Shown: positions 1-5,460 of the stretch, one piece after another | How the letters are laid out: every line of letters begins with the position of its first letter | Numbering within the stretch: the stretch's first letter is position 1 | DNA from: Nocardia sp. | GTDB lineage: Bacteria; Actinomycetota; Actinomycetes; Mycobacteriales; Mycobacteriaceae | NCBI GenBank assembly: GCA_013361595.1 | Contig: JABFXT010000408.1 | Location: 1 to 5,649, forward strand | DNA length: 5,649 bases | Reading direction: 5' to 3' | Program-made: the position numbers and the translations under genes | Notes under the pieces: model-generated | Databases searched by the model: none | Told to the model about the DNA's origin: nothing | Seen by the model: only the letters and a program-made list of their open reading frames with translations

Positions 1-564
1 GGTGTAGATCAGGGTGGCGGGGGACGCGGCGTTCACCTGGCCGCGCCGTTCGTGCACGGCCTGCTCGTCCAGGTCGGCGCCGCGGCGTATCAGCTCGTCG
101 ATCGCGTCCTTGTCGATCTGGAGGGTTTCGCGCAGTCCGGGCAGCTCGCCCGGATCGATCTCCGAGATCACGCCGCTGTGTTTGGCGTTCTCGACGACCA
201 GCAGCGCGGTCGCCGAATCCTGCAGGATCCAGCGGGCCTGTTCGGCCGAGGAGCTGTCGTAGATCGCCACGGTGCAGCCGCCGGCCGCCCAGATGGCGAA
301 ATCGAGCAGGATCCACTCGTAGCGGGTGGCGGCCATGATGGCGACCCGGTCGCCCAGTTCGACACCCGACGCGATGAGGCCCTTGGCCACATCGGTGACC
401 GCCGTGGCGAACTCCGCGGCCCGCACATCGCGCCATCCGCCCTTACCGTCGGGGACGTTGAACATCACCGCGGCGGGGGACTCTTTCGCGTAGCGGAACA
501 CGTTGTCGGAATTGTTCGCGTCCTCGGGGATGGTGTAGGAAGCCGGGGCTTCGAACTCGCGCAT
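1..564 (-). CDS. Long-chain fatty acid-CoA ligase (FadD15-like), N-terminal part
   Basis: The first 188 residues of an AMP-forming acyl-CoA synthetase, cut by the left edge of the window. The start (MREFEAPASYTIPEDAN) and the stretch GDRVAIMAATRYEW, then AIYDSSSAEQARWILQDS, are typical of the FadD15/FACL branch. The last visible residues, ASPATLIYT, lead straight into the P-loop TSGTTG that would lie outside. FadD15-type proteins are about 600 residues, so about one third is present. The enzyme activates a fatty acid with ATP and CoA. Two ATGs are adjacent (567 and 564). I chose 564 because the purine-rich GGAAAGG (576-570) is 5 nt upstream and relatives begin MRE. It lies 127 nt after the esterase stop, so it may be read through from that operon or have its own promoter. 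An A/T-rich TAAATT (602-597) is the only -10-like box and has no good -35. Family assignment is firm; the chain length of the substrate cannot be read. Confidence 0.92.
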   Translation of the reverse strand, partial: MREFEAPASYTIPEDANNSDNVFRYAKESPAAVMFNVPDGKGGWRDVRAAEFATAVTDVAKGLIASGVELGDRVAIMAATRYEWILLDFAIWAAGGCTVAIYDSSSAEQARWILQDSATALLVVENAKHSGVISEIDPGELPGLRETLQIDKDAIDELIRRGADLDEQAVHERRGQVNAASPATLIYT

Positions 565-603
565 CATTGCCTTTCCCTGTTTGCCAACTCGTCGGTAATT
601 TAC

Positions 604-681
604 GCCACCGGAACAGCGCGGGGCGCGGGCCACCGGTAAACGCCCTGGATCTCACCGTGGAGCCGCGGCGGAACCGGTTCC
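604..681. repeat. Short repeats in the gap upstream of the ligase gene
   Basis: The 127-nt gap between esterase and ligase contains an 8-bp direct repeat GCCACCGG (604-611 and 629-636, 25 bp apart) and a perfect 12-bp palindrome GGAACCGGTTCC (670-681). No hairpin followed by a T-run is present, so there is no sign of a classical terminator. The palindrome could be an operator for separate control of the ligase, but short GC-rich palindromes also arise by chance in such DNA. Confidence 0.3.
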
Positions 682-691
682 GATCAGGCCT

Positions 692-1615
692 TCATCCTAG
701 GTCGCGCAGAGGTAGCTGATCGACGGCTTGCCGCAGGAAAACGGCCATTTCGGTCAGCGCCGTGGCAGCTGGGCCCACCAGTGCGGCCTGTAGCTGGGCG
801 ACATGCCAGAGGCCCCGGCTCTCGGTGAAGGAGACCTCGACCCCGGCCTCCCGCAGCGCCGCGGTGAGGTCGACACACTGCGGGTGCAGTAGTTCGTCGA
901 CATCGGCCTGGATGTAGACCGGGGGCAGTCCGGTGAGTACGCCGTGCAGTGGCGCGTAGCCGGTGTCGGCGGGGTCGCCGGCACCGAGATAGGCGGCCGC
1001 GCACGCGCGCGACCAGGGCCCGTTGACGACCAGATCGCGCGGGCGTTCGGCGAGCTGGTTCGGATCCACCCACGGCGCGATGAGGCCGAGCGCCGCGGGG
1101 GTGTGGCCGTGCCGGGCGATGAGCCGCTGCGCCAGGGCCAGCGACAGGCCGCCGCCGGCCGAGTCGCCGGCGATCGCGATCCGCTCCGGCCGGTAGCCGC
1201 GTCCGGTGACCAGTTCGAGGAAGGCGGCCTCGGCGTCGTCCAGCGCCGCCGGGTAGGGGTGTTCGGGGGCCAGCCGGTAATCGATCGCGTACACCGGCCT
1301 ATCGGTCCCGGCGGCGAGCCGGGCGTTGAGCGAGCGATGCGTGGCCAGCGATCCCACGGCGTAGCCGCCGCCGTGCAGGTACAGCACGGCGGCGGGGTCG
1401 CCCGGAGTGGGGGTGCGCGGTGCGAGTCGCTCCGCCGGCCGGTCGCCGAGCCGGATCTTCTCGACCCGGATGCCCGGCGGTACGGGTTGTAGTGCCGATC
1501 CGGCGTCGATCAGGGCCCGCTGGATTTTCCAGGGCAGCCGCGAATGCAGCGACACCCGGTACATGGGGCCCAGAACCGCCCGCGCCAACGGCAGTGGCAG
1601 CGCGATATCTCGCAT
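692..1615 (-). CDS. Alpha/beta-hydrolase esterase, HSL (family IV) type, LipR-like
   Basis: A 307-residue carboxylesterase of the hormone-sensitive-lipase group. Visible landmarks are the oxyanion-hole motif HGGG (81-84), the family motif APEHPYPAALDDA (117-129), the nucleophile elbow GDSAGG with Ser152, the acid in VDELL (Asp240), and the catalytic histidine in GLWH (His271). All triad members are present, so it should be active. There is no signal peptide or membrane segment, so it is likely cytoplasmic. The ATG at 1615 has AAGGA 5 nt upstream (1625-1621), the best ribosome binding site of the operon, and lies 23 nt after the dehydrogenase stop. Length and GLWH region resemble LipR (Rv3084) of the M. 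tuberculosis mymA operon, from memory. Placed beside a Baeyer-Villiger-type enzyme, its likely job is hydrolysis of the ester that enzyme forms; the substrate itself is unknown. Confidence 0.92.
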   Translation of the reverse strand: MRDIALPLPLARAVLGPMYRVSLHSRLPWKIQRALIDAGSALQPVPPGIRVEKIRLGDRPAERLAPRTPTPGDPAAVLYLHGGGYAVGSLATHRSLNARLAAGTDRPVYAIDYRLAPEHPYPAALDDAEAAFLELVTGRGYRPERIAIAGDSAGGGLSLALAQRLIARHGHTPAALGLIAPWVDPNQLAERPRDLVVNGPWSRACAAAYLGAGDPADTGYAPLHGVLTGLPPVYIQADVDELLHPQCVDLTAALREAGVEVSFTESRGLWHVAQLQAALVGPAATALTEMAVFLRQAVDQLPLRDLG

Positions 1616-1638
1616 CTCGTTCCTTACTCCGGTACCGA

Positions 1639-2469
1639 TCAGGGCAGGAAGCGTCGTTCGACGCCGACCGCGATGCGCTGGTAGCCCGCGGCGGTGGTGC
1701 GCACGAACAGGTCCAGCAGTTTGGCCTCCCAGCCGATCAGCACCCGGCCGCGGCCCTTGCGGACCCCGTCGACGATGGTCTGTGCGGCCATTTCGGGGCT
1801 GTGGATGGCGAGGTATTTGTCGAACATCGAACTGGCTTCCGCGCCGTCGATATCGTCGCTGTAGGTGGCGTTGCGGGCGACGGCGGTCTTGATACCGCCG
1901 GGGTGCACACAGGTGACCTTGACCGGTGCGCGGTCCACCAGCATTTCCTGACGCAGCGCCTCGGTGAAACCACGGACCGCGAATTTGGCGGAGTTGTAGG
2001 CCGCTTGGCCGGGGACCGCGATGAGGCCGAAGAGGCTGGATACGTTCACCACATGGCCGTCACCGGATTCGATGAGGAAGGGCAGGAACGCCTTGGTCCC
2101 GTTCACCACGCCCCAGAAATCGACATCCATGATGCGTTCGATGTCTTTGAACTCGGTTTTGACGATATCGCCGTGGTGGGCGATTCCGGCGTTGTTGTAG
2201 ATCTGGTGGACGACGCCGAAATGCTGTTTCACCGCGTCGGCGTAGAGCAGTACGGCTTCGCGTTCGACCACGTTCAGCCGGTCGGATTTCACCTCCGCGC
2301 CCAGCTCTTCGCAGCGGCGCGTGGTCTCGGCCAGGCCTTCGGTATCGATATCGGAGAGGGCCAGTTTCGCACCGCGCCGGGCCAGGTTCACGGCCAGGGC
2401 CCGGCCGATCCCGGAGCCGGCTCCGGTGATCACACAGACCTTGTTGCGGAAATAGGAGTCGTTACTCAC
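1639..2469 (-). CDS. Short-chain dehydrogenase/reductase, SadH-like
   Basis: A 276-residue classical SDR. The nucleotide-binding TGxxxGxG is at 15-22 (TGAGSGIG), Asp40 ends the second strand (LALSD) and points to NAD(H) rather than NADP(H), NNAG is at 92-95, and the catalytic set is Ser145 in VNVSS, Tyr158 and Lys162 in YNSAK. The C-terminus after residue 240 (IGWEAKLLDLFVR) is longer than in minimal SDRs and is shared with the SadH (Rv3085) type, which I recall as also 276 residues. It interconverts an alcohol and a carbonyl; which direction is used here is inference. The start is GTG at 2469, overlapping the TGA of the monooxygenase gene in GTGA (2469-2466). I see no ribosome binding site ahead of it, so translation is probably coupled to the upstream gene. 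Confidence 0.94.
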   Translation of the reverse strand: MSNDSYFRNKVCVITGAGSGIGRALAVNLARRGAKLALSDIDTEGLAETTRRCEELGAEVKSDRLNVVEREAVLLYADAVKQHFGVVHQIYNNAGIAHHGDIVKTEFKDIERIMDVDFWGVVNGTKAFLPFLIESGDGHVVNVSSLFGLIAVPGQAAYNSAKFAVRGFTEALRQEMLVDRAPVKVTCVHPGGIKTAVARNATYSDDIDGAEASSMFDKYLAIHSPEMAAQTIVDGVRKGRGRVLIGWEAKLLDLFVRTTAAGYQRIAVGVERRFLP

Positions 2470-4013
2470 GGGGTGGTCACCACTTTCAGATCAGGTCGAG
2501 CGGATGCGTCGGCAGCCGTCGTCGTATCGTAGGCGGCAACATCGAATTTCCTTGTGATGCGGCGGAATTCGAAGGTGAAGTCCGGCCAGAGGGTCGTATT
2601 GTTGCCGTGCTTGTCCAGATACCAGCTGGCGCAACCGCCGGTGCTCCAGACGCTCTTGGTGAGTTTCTTCTGGAGGGCGGAGTTGTAGGCGTCCTGCGCC
2701 GAACGGCGTACCTCGACGGTACGCAGATCCCGGCTCTCGAAGGTCGCCAGCGCGTCGGCGACGTAGTTGATCTGCGATTCGATCATGTACACCATCGAAG
2801 TGTGCCCCAGGCCGACATTGGGGCCGAGCAGGAAGAACATATTCGGGAAGTTCGCGATCGACGAACCCTTGTAACCCTGCTGGCCGATATCGTCGAACAC
2901 CTCGGTCAGGCTGCGGCCGTCGCGGCCGTAGATGGTTTCGTAGGCCGGGGAATCGGTGACGTGGAAACCGGTGGCGACCACGATCGCGTCGACCTCGCGT
3001 TCGGTGCCGTCCTTGGTGACGATCGAATTCGCGCGGATCTCGGCGATACCGTCGGTGACCACGTCGACGTTGTCGCGGTCCAGCGCCGGGTAGTACTCGT
3101 TGGAGATCAGCATGCGCTTGCACCCGATCCGGAAGTTCGGGGTGACCTTCTTGCGGAGCTCGCGATCGCGGATCTCGATGGCCAGTTTGGCTTTGGCCAG
3201 GGCCTCGAACCCGCGCATCAGCGGCGGGAACTTGGCCAGGCCGACGACCTGGGTCTCGCGGGCGGCGTAGATGGCGGCCCGGGACAGGCGCTGCGCGCCG
3301 GGAATGTGCTTGAACGCCAGTCGCTCGGGCAGCAGGTAGGGGCGGTCCATCCGGGGTAGCAGCCAGGGGGCGGTGCGCTGGTAGACGTCGAGATGCTCCA
3401 CGCTGCCGGCGATGGCCGGGACGATCTGGATGGCCGAGGCGCCGGTGCCGATGACCGCGACCCGTTTGCCCGCCAGATCGGAGTCGTGGTTCCACCGGGC
3501 GGAATGGAAGATCTCGCCCTCGAAGCTGTTGATGCCCTTGATATCGGGCAGGTTGGGCTCGCACAGCGCGCCCACCGCGGAGACCACGGTATCGGCGGTG
3601 AAGTCGCCCTTGCTGGTGGTCACCTCCCATTGCGCGGTCTCGGCGTTCCAGCGCGCGCCGGTGACATCGCAGTCGAAGAGGTGCTTGTCGCGGACGTTGT
3701 ACTTGTCGGCCACGCCCTGGATATAGGCCTGGATCTCGCCCTGCCGGGAGAACGATCGCGACCAGTCCGGGTTCAGCGCGAAGGAGTAGGAGTACAGGTG
3801 CGAGGGCACATCACACGCGGCTCCGGGATAGGTGTTGTCACGCCAGGTCCCACCGACATCGCTACCGCGTTCCAGTACCAGGAAATCCTCGCGGCCCTGC
3901 TGAGTCAGCCGGATGGCGAGGCCGAGGCCGGCGAAACCGCTGCCGATGATGATCGTCCGCAGATGACGGGTGGGCTGGTTAGCGACAGCTTTGTCTGTAA
4001 CCTTGCGACTCAT
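2466..4013 (-). CDS. Flavin-dependent monooxygenase, Baeyer-Villiger type
   Basis: A 515-residue FAD/NADPH monooxygenase. In order: FAD-binding GSGFAGLG (24-31), GGTW (54-57) and YPGAACD (62-68); the Baeyer-Villiger fingerprint FxGxxxHxxxW with F164, G166, H170 and W174; the NADPH-binding fold GTGASA (189-194); ATGF (347-350); and a C-terminal CASWY...WPDFTFEFRR segment typical of bacterial ketone and steroid-type members. These enzymes insert one oxygen beside a ketone, giving an ester, or oxidise sulfur or nitrogen; EthA and MymA of M. tuberculosis are relatives. The frame stays open up to an ATG at 4064 (532 residues), but a promoter at 4020-4048 puts the transcript start on the ATG at 4013, and neither ATG has a ribosome binding site. 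A leaderless mRNA starting at 4013 fits best. It is the first gene of the operon, divergent from the TetR gene. One oddity: Asn175 follows the fingerprint Trp, where Pro or Asp is usual. Confidence 0.93.
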   Translation of the reverse strand: MSRKVTDKAVANQPTRHLRTIIIGSGFAGLGLAIRLTQQGREDFLVLERGSDVGGTWRDNTYPGAACDVPSHLYSYSFALNPDWSRSFSRQGEIQAYIQGVADKYNVRDKHLFDCDVTGARWNAETAQWEVTTSKGDFTADTVVSAVGALCEPNLPDIKGINSFEGEIFHSARWNHDSDLAGKRVAVIGTGASAIQIVPAIAGSVEHLDVYQRTAPWLLPRMDRPYLLPERLAFKHIPGAQRLSRAAIYAARETQVVGLAKFPPLMRGFEALAKAKLAIEIRDRELRKKVTPNFRIGCKRMLISNEYYPALDRDNVDVVTDGIAEIRANSIVTKDGTEREVDAIVVATGFHVTDSPAYETIYGRDGRSLTEVFDDIGQQGYKGSSIANFPNMFFLLGPNVGLGHTSMVYMIESQINYVADALATFESRDLRTVEVRRSAQDAYNSALQKKLTKSVWSTGGCASWYLDKHGNNTTLWPDFTFEFRRITRKFDVAAYDTTTAADASARPDLKVVTTP

Positions 4014-4019
4014 GTAGTC

Positions 4020-4048
4020 AGCGTAAGGTCTTATTGAGCCGCAGTCAA
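4020..4048 (-). promoter_or_regulatory. Promoter of the monooxygenase operon
   Basis: On the minus strand, TTGACT (4048-4043) is separated by exactly 17 bp from TACGCT (4025-4020), a near-consensus housekeeping-sigma promoter. Counting six bases past the -10 box puts the transcript start on the A of the ATG at 4013, so the mRNA would be leaderless, as is common in actinomycetes. This rules the in-frame ATG at 4064 out of the transcript. Confidence 0.65.
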
Positions 4049-4051
4049 CAG

Positions 4052-4070
4052 TATTGAACGGCATTCAGTA
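4052..4070. promoter_or_regulatory. Candidate TetR operator
   Basis: TATTGAACGGCATTCAGTA is an imperfect 19-bp palindrome centred on 4061, with 7 of 9 base pairs matching. It overlaps the start of the TetR gene's -10 box and lies just upstream of the -35 box of the monooxygenase promoter. Further half-sites extend to the left: TCAACAGTATTGA (4045-4057, 5 of 6 pairs) and TTGA (4034-4037). Successive TTGA, TCAA, TTGA and TTCA half-sites are spaced about 9-11 bp, roughly one helical turn. Autoregulation plus control of the operon by the neighbouring TetR protein is the expected arrangement; no binding is shown by the sequence alone. Confidence 0.5.
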
Positions 4071-4074
4071 GGAT
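4069..4074 (+). promoter_or_regulatory. -10 box of the tetR-type gene
   Basis: TAGGAT fits the actinomycete -10 pattern TAnnnT and ends 6 nt before the GTG at 4081, so the transcript may begin at the start codon. The expected -35 position (4045-4051) has no TTGACA-like sequence. The embedded AGGA (4070-4073) is also 7 nt from the GTG and could act as a ribosome binding site if transcription starts further upstream; the two readings exclude each other. Confidence 0.4.
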
Positions 4075-4080
4075 GGACAG

Positions 4081-4713
4081 GTGAGTACGAGCCCGGAAGC
4101 ACCCGCAAAACGCGTCCGATTGAGCCCGGACGAACGGAAGACACAGCTGATAACCCTCGGCGTCGAGATGCTCGGTGAACGCGCGATCGAGGACATATCG
4201 GTCAGCGAGATCGCGGCCCAGGCGGGGATCTCGCGAGGCCTGCTGTTCCACTATTTCCCCACCAAACAGGACTTCCAGCTCGAAGTCGTCCGGCACGCGA
4301 ACGCCGAACTGCTGGCCCGGGTCATCCCCGACCCCACGCTGAGCCTGTCCGATATGCTGCGCGACTCGGTCGGCCGCTATATCGACTACGTCAGCGACAA
4401 CCGCACTTCGTATCTGGCCCTGCTGCGGGGGCCCACCAGTTCCAGTCCGGAGCTGGTGGGGATGGTGGAGCAGACCCGGCGCGCGATCGTCGACATCATC
4501 CTCACCCAGGTACCGCTGTCCCCTGAGGAACGCGAGCAGCCCCGCCTGGTTCTCGTGGTCCGGGGCTGGGTGGCGTTCACCGAGGAGACCACCCTGTCCT
4601 GGTTACGCGGCGAATCGATCTCCCGGGACGAGCTGATCGAACTGCTGGTGGAATCGCTGCTCGCGCTGTCGACGGCGGTGAACCCGGCGCTCGCCGCCGC
4701 GTTGCGCGCCTGA
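4081..4713 (+). CDS. TetR-family transcriptional regulator
   Basis: A 210-residue regulator. The N-terminal helix-turn-helix is at about 40-59 (ISVSEIAAQAGISRGLLFHY), followed by FPTKQDF, the hallmark of TetR proteins. The rest is an all-helical ligand and dimer domain with no recognisable ligand signature. The GTG start at 4081 is the first usable codon. It is divergent from the monooxygenase operon with 67 nt between the starts, the same layout as ethR/ethA of M. tuberculosis, though the sequence is not obviously an EthR orthologue. It most likely represses both itself and the operon until a substrate or intermediate binds. A loose resemblance in gene content to the mymA locus does not extend to the regulator, since that locus uses the AraC-type VirS. 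Confidence 0.92.
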   Translation: MSTSPEAPAKRVRLSPDERKTQLITLGVEMLGERAIEDISVSEIAAQAGISRGLLFHYFPTKQDFQLEVVRHANAELLARVIPDPTLSLSDMLRDSVGRYIDYVSDNRTSYLALLRGPTSSSPELVGMVEQTRRAIVDIILTQVPLSPEEREQPRLVLVVRGWVAFTEETTLSWLRGESISRDELIELLVESLLALSTAVNPALAAALRA

Positions 4714-4715
4714 GG

Positions 4716-4794
4716 ATCGCCGCCTTCGGCCGAGGTGGGATTCGGCGATGTCGGGCGTGGGGCGGATCCCGCGTCCGGGCCGGTAGTGCCCGAC
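4716..4794. terminator. Two tandem hairpins between convergent genes
   Basis: The 92 nt between the TetR stop and the MerR stop carry two perfect 7-bp stems: ATCGCCG (4716-4722) with CGGCGAT (4743-4749), and GTCGGGC (4750-4756) with GCCCGAC (4788-4794). A smaller GCGG/CCGC stem (4762-4772) sits inside the second. There is no T-run on either strand, as is usual for actinomycete terminators. The position suggests a shared terminator for both converging genes. Confidence 0.5.
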
Positions 4795-4805
4795 CCGGGC
4801 GCGGA

Positions 4806-5120
4806 TCAGTCCTGCTGGGTGAGTCTGGCGTTGATTTCGCGGGCTTCGGCGAGTTGATCTTCGAGAATTATGATCCGGCACGCTGATTCCAAGGGGGTGC
4901 CGGAGTCCACGAGCTCGCGGGCGCGGGCGGCGATCCGCAGCTGGTATCGGGAGTAGCGGCGGTGCCCGCCGGGCGAGCGTTGCGGAACGATCAATTTCGC
5001 GTCGTCCAGGGTGCGCAAGAATGCTTGGGTGGTGCCGAGCATGTCGGCGGCCCGGCCCATGGTGTAGGCGGGGTAGTCGTCATCGTCGAACTTCTCGTTC
5101 GCGTTGCTGAGTTCAGAAAT
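4806..5120 (-). CDS. Small MerR-type DNA-binding protein, probable AUU start
   Basis: A 104-residue protein made of a MerR winged helix-turn-helix and little else: HTH at about 19-44 (YTMGRAADMLGTTQAFLRTL), wing GGHRRYSRYQL (51-61), then a helical tail ending TQQD. There is no effector-binding domain and no cysteine pattern for metals, so it is more like BldC or excisionase-type proteins than classical MerR sensors. The frame has a stop at 5156-5154 and no ATG, GTG or TTG between that stop and an internal ATG at 5060. Starting at 5060 would remove the acidic FDDDDYPAY segment that I recall as conserved in relatives, and it has no ribosome binding site. Instead GGAGG (5132-5128) lies 7 nt before ATT at 5120, giving MSELSNANEKFDDDDYPAYTM. 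It is convergent with the TetR gene and follows a hairpin-rich stretch. Its targets are unknown. Identity as a MerR HTH protein is firm; the start is strongly suggested, not proven. Confidence 0.86.
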   Translation of the reverse strand: MSELSNANEKFDDDDYPAYTMGRAADMLGTTQAFLRTLDDAKLIVPQRSPGGHRRYSRYQLRIAARARELVDSGTPLESACRIIILEDQLAEAREINARLTQQD

Positions 5121-5127
5121 CGCGCGG

Positions 5128-5132
5128 CCTCC
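5128..5132 (-). promoter_or_regulatory. Ribosome binding site that decides the MerR start
   Basis: GGAGG on the minus strand, a full match to the anti-Shine-Dalgarno core, with 7 nt to the ATT codon at 5120. The out-of-frame ATG at 5134-5132 overlaps it and cannot produce the MerR protein. Confidence 0.65.
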
Positions 5133-5140
5133 ATACGCCG

Positions 5141-5171
5141 AAGGCCCCGGCGCCTATGGCGCCGGGGCATT
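5141..5171. terminator. 11-bp GC hairpin ahead of the MerR ribosome binding site
   Basis: GCCCCGGCGCC (5144-5154) pairs perfectly with GGCGCCGGGGC (5158-5168) around a TAT loop; after one mismatch two more A-T pairs extend it. It has the form of an actinomycete terminator without a T-run. On the minus strand it ends 12 nt before the GGAGG of the MerR gene, so it may stop an upstream leader transcript (attenuator) or simply end an unseen RNA. It also works symmetrically on the plus strand. Confidence 0.55.
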
Positions 5172-5425
5172 GAAAGGGGGTACTTCGTCTTCCGACATGT
5201 AACCGAAACGTCGGTGATCATCTCCGCCACGCGAATTCGTGGGGGGCCCGACGGGTAACGCTCCTTTCTCCTCGTGTTACTTCCTCTACTTCCGTGCACT
5301 TCATTTGCTGCCCGGCGGGCGGTGGGACCGCTCTACAGCTGGTCCCGTGGCCGCGCCCGCCGTCCTGCTATCACGGGCAGTTCGTCATCTCCCGTGCCCT
5401 CTGGATACTTCCTTCGTTTCCGACG
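5172..5425 (-). promoter_or_regulatory. Candidate structured leader RNA of the MerR gene
   Basis: No convincing protein-coding frame is visible here, but the strand is rich in potential stems. From the presumed transcript start near 5425: TCGT/ACGA (5426-5414); CACGGG/CCCGTG (5396-5391 with 5377-5372, 13-nt loop); a long stem at 5362-5313 with an outer 9-bp arm and an inner 9-bp arm capped by a 4-nt loop; GTAAC/GTTAC (5280-5276 with 5259-5255) whose loop holds the purine run AGGAGAAAGGAG; CCACG/CGTGG (5242-5238 with 5231-5227) preceded by six C; and the terminator-like hairpin next to the MerR gene. I do not recognise a known riboswitch class. The stems would also form in a plus-strand RNA; the minus strand is favoured by a promoter-like pair at 5432-5460 and the MerR gene downstream. 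Confidence 0.4.
5313..5362. repeat. Long two-part stem-loop
   Basis: Outer arm: CGGCGGGCG (5313-5321) with CGCCCGCCG (5354-5362), 9 bp. Inner arm: GGGACCGCT (5324-5332) with AGC and GGTCCC (5337-5339 and 5341-5346), 9 bp with one bulged T, loop CTAC. The arms are separated by an asymmetric 2/7-nt internal loop. This is the strongest extended fold in the window and is not part of any gene I can see. Confidence 0.6.
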
Positions 5426-5431
5426 AGACAG

Positions 5432-5460
5432 AAGTTACCTCACCCTGTGGTAAATGTCTA
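5432..5460 (-). promoter_or_regulatory. Candidate promoter of the MerR leader
   Basis: TAGACA (5460-5455, five of six bases of TTGACA) and TAACTT (5437-5432, fits TAnnnT) are separated by exactly 17 bp on the minus strand. A run of six A (5482-5477) lies about 52-57 nt upstream of the predicted start and could act as an UP-type element. The start would be near 5425, giving a leader of about 300 nt before the MerR start. Confidence 0.45.

Noticed and set aside
597..602. TAAATT as a promoter for the acyl-CoA ligase gene
   Set aside because: No -35-like sequence lies 16-19 bp upstream, so a single A/T-rich box is insufficient.
52..639. A 195-codon plus-strand frame at the left end
   Set aside because: It is antisense to the ligase gene, whose frame shows clear acyl-CoA synthetase sequence.
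1420..2532. A 370-codon open frame on the plus strand
   Set aside because: It is antisense to the dehydrogenase and the start of the esterase, with no family features; long antisense frames are expected in DNA with such high third-position GC.
2491..3630. A 379-codon open frame on the minus strand
   Set aside because: It is a shifted frame within the monooxygenase gene, rich in Arg, Gly and Pro with no recognisable domain; the true frame carries all family motifs.
5238..5254. Possible 6C RNA because of six consecutive C on the minus strand
   Set aside because: The 6C motif needs two hairpins each with a run of C in the loop; only one such run is present and it is not in a loop.
4991..5299. 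A 102-codon minus-strand frame overlapping the MerR gene
   Set aside because: It runs in another frame than the conserved MerR sequence and ends in Pro/Thr/Arg-rich shadow sequence.
5218..5304. A 28-codon upstream frame in the MerR leader (MKCTEVEEVTRGERSV...)
   Set aside because: It has no ribosome binding site and low third-position GC; its stop overlaps an ATG of a frame that is not the MerR frame, so no regulatory link is supported.
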